A stretch of 64,000 nucleotides of DNA from Bradyrhizobium jicamae (GTDB taxonomy: Bacteria > Pseudomonadota > Alphaproteobacteria > Rhizobiales > Xanthobacteraceae). Positions 47,103-54,862 of this stretch are shown here, one piece after another. The notes under the pieces are model-generated. The model saw only the letters and a list, made by a program, of their open reading frames with translations. It was not told the DNA's origin and did no database searches. The position numbers and the translations under genes were made by a program. Location: positions 1 through 64,000 of the forward strand of contig NZ_JAFCKQ010000012.1 of assembly GCF_018130215.1 (NCBI RefSeq). The letters are read 5' to 3'. Every line of letters begins with the position of its first letter. Within the stretch, counting starts at the first letter, position 1.

Positions 47103-47588
47103 CTAGGCGCTCGCCTTGGTCGTCTGGCCCGCCGGCATGTAGTAGCCGTAGACGCATCGCGTGCCGTCGCGGGAACAATCGTAGGTGTCGTGAATGACGC
47201 CATCTATGACAGCGACCGCATGGCGGGACACACTGACGATGATCCGGCCGGCCGGCAGCTCATCACTCCGGAGATGCACCCTGCAGCCGGAGCCAATTTT
47301 CATTGTCGGCACCCAGTGCCAGCCGAGGCCTTTGAGGTACGCGCCCCATACTTTGCGCGACACGCCATTGCGCGGTGTAGTGCCCTTGCGGCCACCACCT
47401 CGCGCGATGCGCTTGGCAGTGCGATCGCGATGCGCGGCGACATAATCGAGAAGGCCGACAGCGAGTGCGTCATAGACCTCGCGGTATGGCCTGCCGGTGG
47501 CGATGGCGATGGCGCGCGTGACGCAATCGCCGGCGCTGCCTTTGAAGCCTGTGGCTGCTCGACCACCGTCGTCGTAGACGAAAGACAT
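47103..47588 (-). CDS. Phage protein, possible papain-like fold
   Basis: A 161-residue protein. GDCVTRAIAIATGRPYREVYDAL near the start carries a Cys followed by a helix, and SRHAVAVIDGVIHDTYD near residue 130 carries His and Asp, the order and spacing of Cys-His-Asp papain-like peptidases. I know this type of protein from alphaproteobacterial prophages where it is left unnamed. ATG 47588 follows GAGGTACGG. It lies between the Arc-like and excisionase-like genes, so it is expressed with the integration module. Protease activity is a guess. Confidence 0.65.
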   Translation of the reverse strand: MSFVYDDGGRAATGFKGSAGDCVTRAIAIATGRPYREVYDALAVGLLDYVAAHRDRTAKRIARGGGRKGTTPRNGVSRKVWGAYLKGLGWHWVPTMKIGSGCRVHLRSDELPAGRIIVSVSRHAVAVIDGVIHDTYDCSRDGTRCVYGYYMPAGQTTKASA

Positions 47589-47743
47589 CACCGTACCTCT
47601 TGCCGTTGCTCGCGATCGCGACGAACGGCCTCGCGCAAGAGGTAGATGACGTGGCCGTTTACAGAGCGGCAATTCTGCTCGGCCTCAGCTTGCAATGCAT
47701 CACGAAGTTCGGGGGGAACTCTCAAGAGTAGTTTCACGGCCAT
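47588..47743 (-). CDS. Arc-like ribbon-helix-helix repressor
   Basis: A 51-residue protein read from ATG 47743 (GGGAG 6 bases before). It begins MAVKLLLRVPPELRDALQAEA and continues with SVNGHVIYLLREAV, the strand-helix-helix pattern of Arc/MetJ DNA-binding proteins: the first strand enters the major groove, and Pro-Pro-Glu-Leu caps helix A. Its stop overlaps the next start by one base (TGATG). It may repress the integrase module. A strong terminator lies about 110 bases upstream, so it starts its own transcript. Confidence 0.75.
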   Translation of the reverse strand: MAVKLLLRVPPELRDALQAEAEQNCRSVNGHVIYLLREAVRRDREQRQEVR

Positions 47744-47851
47744 CGAAATCTCCCGTTCCGCAACCGCATCAGGCGCGCGGCGCTATCAGAATGCTGGCAC
47801 GCGGCTTGCCGTTAAACGGCATCACGATGACGAGAATGACCCCCTCGCATT

Positions 47852-47878
47852 GAAAAGGCCCGCCGGGGAGGGCGGGCC
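47852..47878 (-). terminator. Intrinsic terminator inside the element
   Basis: GGCCCGCC (47857-47864) and GGCGGGCC (47871-47878) pair around a 6-base loop, with AAAA at 47853-47856, which is UUUU after the hairpin on the minus strand. It ends the transcript of the 47925-48320 gene and separates it from the integration module. Confidence 0.8.
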
Positions 47879-47885
47879 TGTGTGT

Positions 47886-47938
47886 CTCGGTGTAGGACTA
47901 CGCGGCGGCGGGCTCGGTGTAGGACTACGCGGCGGCGG
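47886..47938. repeat. 27-base tandem duplication over a stop codon
   Basis: A unit of 27 bases beginning CTCGGTGTAGGACTACG at 47886 is repeated at 47913 with 26 matches. The second copy carries the TAG stop of the leftward gene that ends at 47925, so the first copy is a decoy 3' end downstream of it. Confidence 0.75.
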
Positions 47939-48320
47939 CTCGCTCGACCGAGCGCCGAGCCGCCTTGATGCGTCGAGCAATCCGAGCGGCATTGATACGC
48001 TTGCGATCGAGGATGAGCATGCTCCGGGTGAGGTTGTCGCCTAGGAAGTCCTCATCTTGGGCCACACGCATCTTGCCGTCGATCGCGAGCTGGGTGCTTG
48101 CCGGCACGCTGATGATCAAGGCGGCGAGCCGCTCGGCCTCATTGGAGAGGGCGTCGTGCTCGGCCCTGTCCCAGTCGGCGCGGCCTTCGTCCTCCGCGAT
48201 GCACATGTCGTTCAATCTATCGAACATCGCGTCGTGCTGCGCGATCAGGCCGAGCAGGGCGGCATCCGGGTTGGTGATGTCGGTGATTGTGGTGCTAGAA
48301 CGTACGGCAGCCTTGGTCAT
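47925..48320 (-). CDS. Phage hypothetical protein, helical
   Basis: A 131-residue protein, mostly helical and charged, with segments ALLGLIAQHDAMFDRLNDMCIAEDEG and LILDRKRINAARIARRIKAARRS; the C-terminal helix is very basic. It could be a coiled-coil or a nucleic-acid-binding accessory protein. ATG 48320 follows AGGA at good spacing. It stands alone between a long leader region and a terminator. I do not recognise the family. Confidence 0.6.
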   Translation of the reverse strand: MTKAAVRSSTTITDITNPDAALLGLIAQHDAMFDRLNDMCIAEDEGRADWDRAEHDALSNEAERLAALIISVPASTQLAIDGKMRVAQDEDFLGDNLTRSMLILDRKRINAARIARRIKAARRSVERAAAA

Positions 48321-48720
48321 GACAATCCTCATGGTCAGGGTTAGGGCGGCCCTTGGTGCTGCAACCACCTTGGGCCGCTCGCCATTCGATGGCCTGACAA
48401 GGCTGCACCTGTGCTTGCCGCGCGTCAATGAGACCAACTTGGTGAACTTCACGTAGGGCATTGCACCGAACTGGTGGAAAGACGGACCAATCGGCGCTCG
48501 ATTTACTGTCGAAATTTCGATGGCGAGCGCGAAAGCATTTCACCTGCTTGGTGTAAGCGATCTAGATCACCGAGAAGTGAGCGTTTCGCCCGCACTGAAA
48601 AGGAGGGCACCCATGTGCCCCACGCGGTGAAATCGTTGCAACCTGCAACGAAATCAAAGTCGTGTTGGTCAACTTTGCTCTTCGGAGCAATGTCGACCGG
48701 CAGCGGCAGGCCGTGGTGAG
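48321..48720. other. Non-coding stretch within the element
   Basis: About 400 bases without a gene I can support. It should hold the promoter of the 47925-48320 gene. Open frames on the plus strand (for instance 48474-48719) lack a ribosome site and have no protein-like pattern. It is the main break between the structural and integration modules, so a control region is likely. Confidence 0.4.
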
Positions 48721-48936
48721 TTATTTCCCGTAGCTTGGCCCAAGACAGCGGCGGCCAGATCGCCCACCCAGCGGGCTCGCGGCGCGATCTAATGTATCAT
48801 CTGATACAGTAGAGACCACAGTCAACAGACGGGGCAGGAAGCGGGAGAGCTGAGTTTTTGATTTCGGCGCATGTTGCGCCGATTTCAACTCTTCTTCCTT
48901 CAGCCGAATCCATTCAGCCGTCAGCTCGCTGATCAT
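48721..48936 (-). CDS. Small phage protein
   Basis: A 71-residue protein starting MISELTAEWIRLKEEELKSAQ, an amphipathic helix, then a basic Ser/Arg-rich tail. ATG 48936 overlaps the stop of the spike-base-like gene (ATGA), which fixes the start and shows co-translation. Last gene of the structural run. No family recognised; the tail is unlike a folded domain. Confidence 0.55.
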   Translation of the reverse strand: MISELTAEWIRLKEEELKSAQHAPKSKTQLSRFLPRLLTVVSTVSDDTLDRAASPLGGRSGRRCLGPSYGK

Positions 48937-49229
48937 GCCGACCACATGGCGCAGACCCCGATGCCCGTGCCGATCGCGGTGACGGCGCGGACCTGGAGCT
49001 GCAGCTGTGTGGTCGAGTTCGCCGCGATCGGGACCACGACGCCGTTGGTGTCGAGATCGTCCGGCATGAGCACGGTGATCGAGCCCGCCGTGGCACCGCA
49101 GTTGACGATCAGGGACGATGTGACGTGCGGGAGATCGGCGGCGCTGGCCGAGACCACCATGGAATGGCGGCCGGCGGTGACGGGCTCGGCATTCGTGGAA
49201 AAGAAGGGGTCGACGGCGGTCTTGGGCAT
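48933..49229 (-). CDS. Spike-base-like phage protein (GTA Rcc01079-like)
   Basis: A 98-residue beta-rich protein. The layout DPFF-x-S-x-A, VTAGRHSMVVSASAADLPHVTSSLIV, then GSITVLMPDD and the end RAVTAIGTGIGVCAMW resembles the spike base protein family named after Rhodobacter capsulatus GTA Rcc01079, which caps the baseplate. ATG 49229. It follows the tape measure gene, in keeping with baseplate position. Resemblance is by pattern only; a decisive profile search was not possible. Confidence 0.6.
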   Translation of the reverse strand: MPKTAVDPFFSTNAEPVTAGRHSMVVSASAADLPHVTSSLIVNCGATAGSITVLMPDDLDTNGVVVPIAANSTTQLQLQVRAVTAIGTGIGVCAMWSA

Positions 49230-49239
49230 AGCGGTGCTC

Positions 49240-49446
49240 TCACTGTACGCGATGGCCGGCTGTCGGTCGCAGGCCATGGGCGGCGAGGTCATCGAACAGC
49301 TCGTGCGCGGTGGCCTCATCTCTGATGACGCCTAGGCCGCCATGTTTCGTGATGATCTGCTGCGCCAACTCGATCGCGCCCTCGCGGTCGATGTCGTAGC
49401 GCTCACATGCGGCATCTAAATCAAGCTCGATGTACAGCTTCTGCAT
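49240..49446 (-). CDS. Small phage protein
   Basis: A 68-residue acidic-to-neutral helical protein (MQKLYIELDLDAACERYDIDREGAIELAQQIITKHGG). It starts 3 bases after the tape measure stop and ends 10 bases before the spike-base-like start, so it belongs to the same leftward unit. No family recognised. Its place between tape measure and baseplate suggests a tail accessory protein, but nothing in the sequence proves this. Confidence 0.6.
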   Translation of the reverse strand: MQKLYIELDLDAACERYDIDREGAIELAQQIITKHGGLGVIRDEATAHELFDDLAAHGLRPTAGHRVQ

Positions 49447-49449
49447 GGC

Positions 49450-51372
49450 CTAGGTATCCGTGTAGTTGTGATCGCCCGCGAACCATTGGCCCATACCGTC
49501 CGGCGTCGGCGCGCCGGTCGGGTAGGTCGTCATCTCGCAGATTTTGTCGATCATGGTCTGTGCCAACGTCTGGCCGTCGATGTTGAGCGAGAAGGAGTTC
49601 TGCTCGTGCCTCGGCTGGTTCGTGGACGGGTTGAACATCACCGGCACGGGTCGCAGGACTTCACCACCGCTCGGCCACAGACCATCTAGCGACGACTTGT
49701 GCTTGAGGGCGTGATCCTCAAGGCCGGGCACCTTCTCGCCGCCGAATCCAAACATCCACCCCAGCCGGCCGCCCCATTTATTCACGAAGTCGGCGATGCG
49801 CTGTGCCGCTCCGATCAGGCCGTCGAAGAAGTTGGTCAGGGTGGTCTTGATGCCGTCGAGCGAGCTCGCGAGCGCGCGCCACTGAGCGCTGGCCCAGTCG
49901 GTGACCGAACTCACGGCGCTCGTGAAGGCGTCCTTCAAGGTATCCTTGAGATGGGCAAGGGCATCATTGATCAACCGCTGCTGCCACGCAGAGAAATCAT
50001 CAGCACCACGGTCCATCTGCCCGGACAGCTTGCTCCAGATGTTGGCCCATGGGTCAAGCTTGGGGTCGAGATCACCTTCGCCGCCGAACCGCAGCTTGTC
50101 GGAGTCGCGGAAGGCAGACGTGATGTTGTTGATGAAGTCGGTGATCCCCTTCAGCGTGCTGACGATCTCTGTGCTGTGCGAGGAGCCGACCGCAACGAGG
50201 AGATTGTGCCAAGCGTTGCTGACCGCCTCTAGATTGGTCGCGATGTCCTTGTTCTTGAGAAGGTCGAACGACTCGCCCGCGCCCATGCCCTGCATCATTA
50301 TCCCGCGCTCGGCGAGCTGCTGCTGCATGTTGGAGAACATTTCGCCCATGAACCGCTGCGTGGTCTGGCGGTTCAGCATCGACATCAGCATGGTGGTGCG
50401 GTCGTCGGGATCGGTGATCCCGCGCTCGTCCATCCGCTTCTTCACCTCCTGGGCGAAGATCATCGGGTCTTGGGCGATCAGGCTCGACAGTTTCTTCTTG
50501 CCAGAGTCCTCGAGGATGACGCGGCCGTGGTCGGTGTGCCAGTCCTTGTCGGTGAGGAAGCCGAGCTTCTCGAGCCCCTCGGCGGTGCGGGTGAACATGG
50601 TGCCCGCGCCCATCTGCTGCCACAGCGACATGTAGGCGGTGCCGGCGCGCTGGCCTCCCATCACCTGCGCGGCGATGGCCATCTGCTGCATGCCCTCTGG
50701 CGAGAGATTCCTCATGGTGAACCCGCCCTGTTGCGCCATGCCGAGCAGCGTCTGGCCGTTCACCGTGCCGTGCGTGGTCGCGGTGATGCGCGCAACAGTG
50801 TCGAGCCAGTCGTTCAGCTTCTTGAGGTCGATCTTGCCTTCGGTGTCGGTGATGCGGCCGGTCAGTTCGCCGGCGCGCAGTGCGGCTGCAACATCCTTTG
50901 TGACATCCTCGCCGCCGCGGTGACCACCCGACGACAGCACGTAGCCGAACTTGGCGAGCGGCTCCCAGGTCTGGTTGACCTCACCCATATCGCCGCGCAG
51001 AATCGAGTAGGTGAGGCCCGGGATCTTCATCAGATCCTCGACCTTCATCGGCACGCGCTGGGCGATACCGAAGGCCTGCCGAGAAACGTCACCGCCGAGA
51101 ACGGCCTTTTGCATGCTGCCGCCGATGCGCTCCAGCTTGATCAACTCGGACTGATAGTCCTTGGTCGCCTGAGTGACTTTTTCAATTCCGGCCAACACGC
51201 CGGCCAAGCCGACGGCGGCGACCAGATCGAGGCTCGTCTTCCAAGACTGGAAGCCGCTGTTGATGCGGCCAACATGGCCGTGCAGACCGAGCAACCGACT
51301 TGCGATCACCTGCAACGCGGCGAGCGGCGTGTTCGACAAGACGATAGAGATGCCGATGCGATATGTGTCCAC
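49450..51372 (-). CDS. Phage tail tape measure protein
   Basis: A 640-residue protein of tape-measure type: long alpha-helical stretches, a hydrophobic segment near residues 50-65 (LVAAVGLAGVLAGIEK), and the core region ATKDYQSELIKLERIGGSM...GIAQRVPMKVEDLMKIPGL, which resembles minor tail/TMP domains. It would set tail length and is ejected with DNA. Length suggests a tail of roughly 90-100 nm by the usual 0.15 nm per residue. GTG 51372 has GGAGG about 7 bases before. The usual neighbours (tail tube, chaperones) are not seen. Confidence 0.8.
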   Translation of the reverse strand: MDTYRIGISIVLSNTPLAALQVIASRLLGLHGHVGRINSGFQSWKTSLDLVAAVGLAGVLAGIEKVTQATKDYQSELIKLERIGGSMQKAVLGGDVSRQAFGIAQRVPMKVEDLMKIPGLTYSILRGDMGEVNQTWEPLAKFGYVLSSGGHRGGEDVTKDVAAALRAGELTGRITDTEGKIDLKKLNDWLDTVARITATTHGTVNGQTLLGMAQQGGFTMRNLSPEGMQQMAIAAQVMGGQRAGTAYMSLWQQMGAGTMFTRTAEGLEKLGFLTDKDWHTDHGRVILEDSGKKKLSSLIAQDPMIFAQEVKKRMDERGITDPDDRTTMLMSMLNRQTTQRFMGEMFSNMQQQLAERGIMMQGMGAGESFDLLKNKDIATNLEAVSNAWHNLLVAVGSSHSTEIVSTLKGITDFINNITSAFRDSDKLRFGGEGDLDPKLDPWANIWSKLSGQMDRGADDFSAWQQRLINDALAHLKDTLKDAFTSAVSSVTDWASAQWRALASSLDGIKTTLTNFFDGLIGAAQRIADFVNKWGGRLGWMFGFGGEKVPGLEDHALKHKSSLDGLWPSGGEVLRPVPVMFNPSTNQPRHEQNSFSLNIDGQTLAQTMIDKICEMTTYPTGAPTPDGMGQWFAGDHNYTDT

Positions 51373-51398
51373 GAGCCTGCCTCCAGTTCATTGGTTTT

Positions 51399-51444
51399 GC
51401 ATCTCGATTACTGCGGTTACATCCGCCGTCAGTGATCGAGATGC
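51399..51444. other. 15-base hairpin before the tape measure gene
   Basis: GCATCTCGATTACTG (51399-51413) pairs with CAGTGATCGAGATGC (51430-51444) with one G-U type mismatch and a 16-base loop. It sits directly before the GGAGG of the tape measure gene on the coding strand. No U-run follows, so it is more likely an mRNA structure or protein site than a terminator. The rest of 51373-51569 shows no supported gene. Confidence 0.5.
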
Positions 51445-51569
51445 GCGATGCAATCACCGTCCCCGGCGAAGCACCGAATTGTTGGTGGCGACAGGGGGAA
51501 GAAGGCGACCTACCCCTGCCGCCACCGGGCGCGCGGCTCGATGGAGAGCAAGCTGCGCGCGGTCTCATG

Positions 51570-51923
51570 TCAGAGAGCCGCCACCGCAGCTTCAAACTCC
51601 GCCTTCGTTTTCTTGAAACCTTCGAGCAGCGGCATCACCTTGCGCCGAAGTTCGACTTGATCTTCAGGCCAGCCGGCGGCGCGCAATTCGTCGACTGTCT
51701 CCGGCTGCTCGATCACCCTGACCGTGTCCCAGTCCGGATATTGGTCGACCATGTCGCGGTCGACCGTGATCCGCAGGTTGCTGTCGATAAGGCAAGTCAC
51801 CGAGTGAAAGCCATCCGGGTGCGCTACAAGATACGTGAACGTGCCACCATGACCATTCCGGTTCGCCTCACACATCCGCTCCGCAAGGGTTGTGCTGGGC
51901 CGCAGTTCTACTAGCTCTTTCAT
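51570..51923 (-). CDS. Phage hypothetical protein
   Basis: A 117-residue protein with an alpha/beta front (TFTYLVAHPDGFHSVTCLIDSNLRITVDRDMVDQYPDWDTVRVIEQPETVDELRAAG) and a helical tail. ATG 51923 follows AGGAGA at 7 bases and overlaps the stop of the preceding gene (ATGA). It is the last gene before the tape measure in transcription order, where a tail assembly protein would be expected. I do not recognise the family. Confidence 0.65.
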   Translation of the reverse strand: MKELVELRPSTTLAERMCEANRNGHGGTFTYLVAHPDGFHSVTCLIDSNLRITVDRDMVDQYPDWDTVRVIEQPETVDELRAAGWPEDQVELRRKVMPLLEGFKKTKAEFEAAVAAL

Positions 51924-52087
51924 TGTGGTCTCCTCAAACTGCGGTCAGAGTAGAGGCGCGCCTCGATGTAGCGATCGATGGCGTCGACCAAATCTTCAGC
52001 GTCCCCTTGCGTCAGGGCCGCGAGTGCGGCCGCAAGTTTTTGCCTCGCCCGCTTGCGGTTCTGTTCGCGCGCTAGAGCTTCCATCAT
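51920..52087 (-). CDS. Small phage protein
   Basis: A 55-residue charged helical protein (MMEALAREQNRKRARQKLAAALAALTQGDAEDLVDAIDRYIEARLYSD). ATG 52087 with GGAG 9 bases upstream is preferred over a TTG six codons earlier. It overlaps the following gene by ATGA. Probably a small structural or regulatory helper; no family recognised. Confidence 0.55.
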   Translation of the reverse strand: MMEALAREQNRKRARQKLAAALAALTQGDAEDLVDAIDRYIEARLYSDRSLRRPQ

Positions 52088-52105
52088 TGTGGTGCTCTCC
52101 TTCAA

Positions 52106-52558
52106 CTACATCGCTGCGTATCGCAGCCTATCGATCTCTCTGACAACGGCGTCGGCGGCGACGGGCAGCCGCTGCATCACGCGATCTAGCATGGCGCCCA
52201 AAATCTCGATCTGGGCGGCTTGTTCTTCGCGACCTTGCGCAGCGTTGAGCGCGGCTGCCGTGGCGTTCAGGGCTTGTCTGAGCAGTGGACCTACATCGGT
52301 AAGCTCGATCCGATGGCCGTGCACAAACAGCGCGGCGCTGTCGAGACCGACGCGAACGCGGTAGTGTCTGCTGCCGATGTTGACCTCAGCCTCGCCAAGC
52401 TCTCGGCGGCGATTGGGGTCGACAGTGCCGGCGGTGCCGCTGCGCTCGGCTGCGGATGTGGTCAGGTGGCCGCCCTTTGCAAGGCGCTGTTGCCGCTCGA
52501 AGTCGACGGCGTCTGTGCCGTTCCTGTAGAGTGGCTCTCTGTTTGTGGTGCCGTACAT
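52106..52558 (-). CDS. Phage hypothetical protein, beta front and helical tail
   Basis: A 150-residue protein. The first 45 residues look disordered; residues 55-85 (GEAEVNIGSRHYRVRVGLDSAALFVHGHRIELTDV) are beta-rich and the remainder is a long helix (LLRQALNATAAALNAAQGREEQAAQIEILGAMLDRVMQRL). ATG 52558 follows GAGGA. This could be a head-tail connector or scaffold-like protein by position after the portal, but no signature supports that. Confidence 0.6.
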   Translation of the reverse strand: MYGTTNREPLYRNGTDAVDFERQQRLAKGGHLTTSAAERSGTAGTVDPNRRRELGEAEVNIGSRHYRVRVGLDSAALFVHGHRIELTDVGPLLRQALNATAAALNAAQGREEQAAQIEILGAMLDRVMQRLPVAADAVVREIDRLRYAAM

Positions 52559-52560
52559 TG

Positions 52561-52770
52561 CTAGTCCTCCAATGTGCCTTTGGCGTAGACGCCGCCGATG
52601 TGCCAGCCGGCGTCTGCTAGTTCGTGGCGGTCGCGCTGATCCCAGACCACCACTTCGCCGCGATCGTCTGGAATGACAATGTTGCCGCTGGCGAGCCGAA
52701 GCTCCTTGTGAGACGGCGCCAACATTCGCCCGATGGGCTGAAACATTTTGTTGATCTTGATTGCGGTCAT
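52561..52770 (-). CDS. Small phage protein
   Basis: A 69-residue protein with a beta-rich pattern (GNIVIPDDRGEVVVWDQRDRHELADAGWHIGGVYAKG). It begins directly after the stop of the 52771 gene and ends 2 bases before the 52558 start, so it is inside a tight leftward unit. No family recognised. Confidence 0.6.
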   Translation of the reverse strand: MTAIKINKMFQPIGRMLAPSHKELRLASGNIVIPDDRGEVVVWDQRDRHELADAGWHIGGVYAKGTLED

Positions 52771-52938
52771 CTAGTCCTCCAGCATGTCGAGTGCAGCATG
52801 CAGCTCCGCGAGCCGGGCGCGATGGAAAGCGACAGCTCGCCGATCTCCGGCCTCATCGCGGAGCCACTGCTCGACCCGTTCAATCTCGCGGCGAAGCCTG
52901 TAGAACTCCCGATCACGTGCGGTCAGCAGCGCGGTCAT
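52771..52938 (-). CDS. Small helical phage protein
   Basis: A 55-residue charged coiled protein (MTALLTARDREFYRLRREIERVEQWLRDEAGDRRAVAFHRARLAELHAALDMLED). ATG 52938 overlaps the portal stop codon (ATGA), which fixes the start. The heptad-like pattern suggests a dimeric coiled coil. No family recognised. Confidence 0.65.
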   Translation of the reverse strand: MTALLTARDREFYRLRREIERVEQWLRDEAGDRRAVAFHRARLAELHAALDMLED

Positions 52939-54509
52939 GGTCGCGTATCCTTCAGTTTCACCGCGATCTTTTCGAGAGAGAGACCGCGCCATGCCTTGTC
53001 GGCATCGGCCTTGAGATCGGTGGCCTCGGCGGTGGCGTTGACATGATCGAGTGGCGCGCGGCCGGTGGCCGTTTTGATGCCGAGCATGTTGGCCGCAGGG
53101 CTCGGGTCTGGCTCTTCGCCGAGACGCTGCCTTGCCTCGTTCGGGGTCAAGATGCCATCGCTGACGTATTTCGAGAGGATGGTCGCCTGCTTCTCTTGGT
53201 CGACTTCATCTTCTTCCAGCCACGCGAACTCGAGATCTGGCGCATCGAAGAAGTCGGCGATGATCTCGTTGAGCAGATCGGCCAGCCACTGCTTCGTCGG
53301 CTCAAGGCCTTCTTCCTCTGCGGTTCGCTCGCTCTGCTCGGAGGTGGCGCGGTTCTGTTGCTTGACCAGCGCGCTGTGCGGGTAGCTGAATGCGAGAGCG
53401 ATGATGCGCCAAAGCCACTCGTCAAATTCCGACTTCAGCGGCGGCTCTTTCAACTCCTGATACTTGCCTTCCGGCATGAACTTCAGTCGGCGCCGTTCGG
53501 CGAGGTTGCCGCTGTGAAGGGAGTCGAAGTAATCCTGAAACCGCTGGATGTTGTCTGGAGTCCACGATGCGGGCATCGTGACGATTGCGTCCGGCTGATT
53601 ACCCTCGGACAGGTAGCTCAACTGGGAGAACGCGCGCCCAGTGGCAATGCGCGCAGTAACCATCACCTGCTCAGTCGGTGAGAAGCCATAGCCGGTCTGT
53701 GGCCGCGGATTCTGCGGCCGATAGATCAGGCTGTTCGTGGTGTAGTGGACCGCGGGCATGCCCTTGAGCACCTGGGTGTAGGCCGGCGGATAGATGAAGT
53801 TGCCGACGCGCTCGAAGCCCTGATCGGCCATCTGGGCGGGGTCGATCGTCTGGCCCAGCCATTCGATGGAGCCGCCGCTGTAGAGGAACGGGCGGGGTCG
53901 CTGGCCGTGCGCGTCTATGATTGGGCGGATGGTCGAGCCGTCGATCACGGTCAGGTCGGCGATGCCGCCGAAGGTGTTGCGTTTGATATGCAGCGTCGGC
54001 GCGTCGAGCACGAGCATGTCTTCCAAGAGAGACCGCACCCACGAGCGGAACGACAGCTGCCACGATGGTGCGCGGAGGCGTTGCGTCACCTCGCGGATTT
54101 GAGCGCGGTGGTGTGCCGACAGTGCCGACGCCTTCGGTCGGGCGCCGTTGCCGTCATGTCGGACACGCACACACCAAGGCAGGCGAGTGATCTGATCCTT
54201 GCGCCGCTCGATCACCAGCCGCAGGATATCGCAGTTGTCGGCCAGTGCCCGCAGCGTAACGAAGGGAACAGACTCTTCCGCGCGCGGCTGCACGAGGAGG
54301 TTGGTGCCGGTCTGGAAGTCGCGGGTGCGGCCAGCAACATCCGGCGGCGCCGTCGGGCGCATCGGCTGCAACGGGCCGAACCAGTCCGCAGCAGTTTGAC
54401 CGGCGGCGGCCACAGGCGCACCCGTGGTCTGCGTCGTCAGCTCACGGCCGAGACCGCGCTCGGTGTGGACTAGGGCCGCTTTCTCGATCTCGTCATCTTC
54501 GCTCGCCAT
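52935..54509 (-). CDS. Phage portal protein
   Basis: A 524-residue portal of the HK97-like/pfam Phage_portal type. Recognisable parts are the wing-side start of the core (VPFVTLRALADNCDILRLVIERRKDQITRLPWCVR), the middle (VHYTTNSLIYRPQNPRPQTGYGFSPTEQVM) and the crown-side helix (ALAFSYPHSALVKQQNRATSEQ). Twelve copies would form the ring through which DNA enters the head. ATG 54509. It lies two genes after the large terminase in the usual order, but the head protease and capsid genes that normally follow are missing. Confidence 0.85.
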   Translation of the reverse strand: MASEDDEIEKAALVHTERGLGRELTTQTTGAPVAAAGQTAADWFGPLQPMRPTAPPDVAGRTRDFQTGTNLLVQPRAEESVPFVTLRALADNCDILRLVIERRKDQITRLPWCVRVRHDGNGARPKASALSAHHRAQIREVTQRLRAPSWQLSFRSWVRSLLEDMLVLDAPTLHIKRNTFGGIADLTVIDGSTIRPIIDAHGQRPRPFLYSGGSIEWLGQTIDPAQMADQGFERVGNFIYPPAYTQVLKGMPAVHYTTNSLIYRPQNPRPQTGYGFSPTEQVMVTARIATGRAFSQLSYLSEGNQPDAIVTMPASWTPDNIQRFQDYFDSLHSGNLAERRRLKFMPEGKYQELKEPPLKSEFDEWLWRIIALAFSYPHSALVKQQNRATSEQSERTAEEEGLEPTKQWLADLLNEIIADFFDAPDLEFAWLEEDEVDQEKQATILSKYVSDGILTPNEARQRLGEEPDPSPAANMLGIKTATGRAPLDHVNATAEATDLKADADKAWRGLSLEKIAVKLKDTRP

Positions 54510-54526
54510 TGTCTGGCGCCCCCTTG

Positions 54527-54862
54527 TTATCTCGTGCGCTGGCCGTATGCGGCCATCAGCGCGTAGGTGCGCGCCAGAGTCTCGCGATGCAGCACCACAA
54601 GCGCGTGCTCGCCGAACAGTGAGATCAGGCGGGCGGTGTCGATCGTGATCTGCCGCGCCAGATGCGCCGGCAAGGACACGCGGTCCTGTGTCAGTGCAGC
54701 CGCCGTCAGCTCGTGGATGCGGCGCAGCTCGGCCATGGCCTCATGCAGCGACAGGCCAGCGGCCTTGCAGGCCTCGGCGGCCTCTGTGGCGTCTCTGGAT
54801 GCGTTCGGCCGAGCCATGAGCCGATGCACTCTGCGGATGTGTCGGTCTGCGGCAAGGGTCAT
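54527..54862 (-). CDS. Phage hypothetical protein between terminase and portal
   Basis: A 111-residue helical protein (MTLAADRHIRRVHRLMARPNASRDATEAAEACKAAGLSLHEAMAELRRIHELTAAAL). ATG 54862 overlaps the large terminase stop (ATGA). A small helical protein between terminase and portal is common in alphaproteobacterial phages, but I cannot give it a role. Confidence 0.6.
   Translation of the reverse strand: MTLAADRHIRRVHRLMARPNASRDATEAAEACKAAGLSLHEAMAELRRIHELTAAALTQDRVSLPAHLARQITIDTARLISLFGEHALVVLHRETLARTYALMAAYGQRTR

Noticed and set aside
48474..48719. A plus-strand open frame in the element's control region
   Set aside because: It has no ribosome site, is Ser/Arg-rich without pattern, and lies in what looks like promoter DNA.
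51182..51595. A 137-codon minus-strand frame spanning the tape measure start
   Set aside because: It overlaps the tape measure gene in another frame, is Arg-rich, and the tape measure start has a much better ribosome site.
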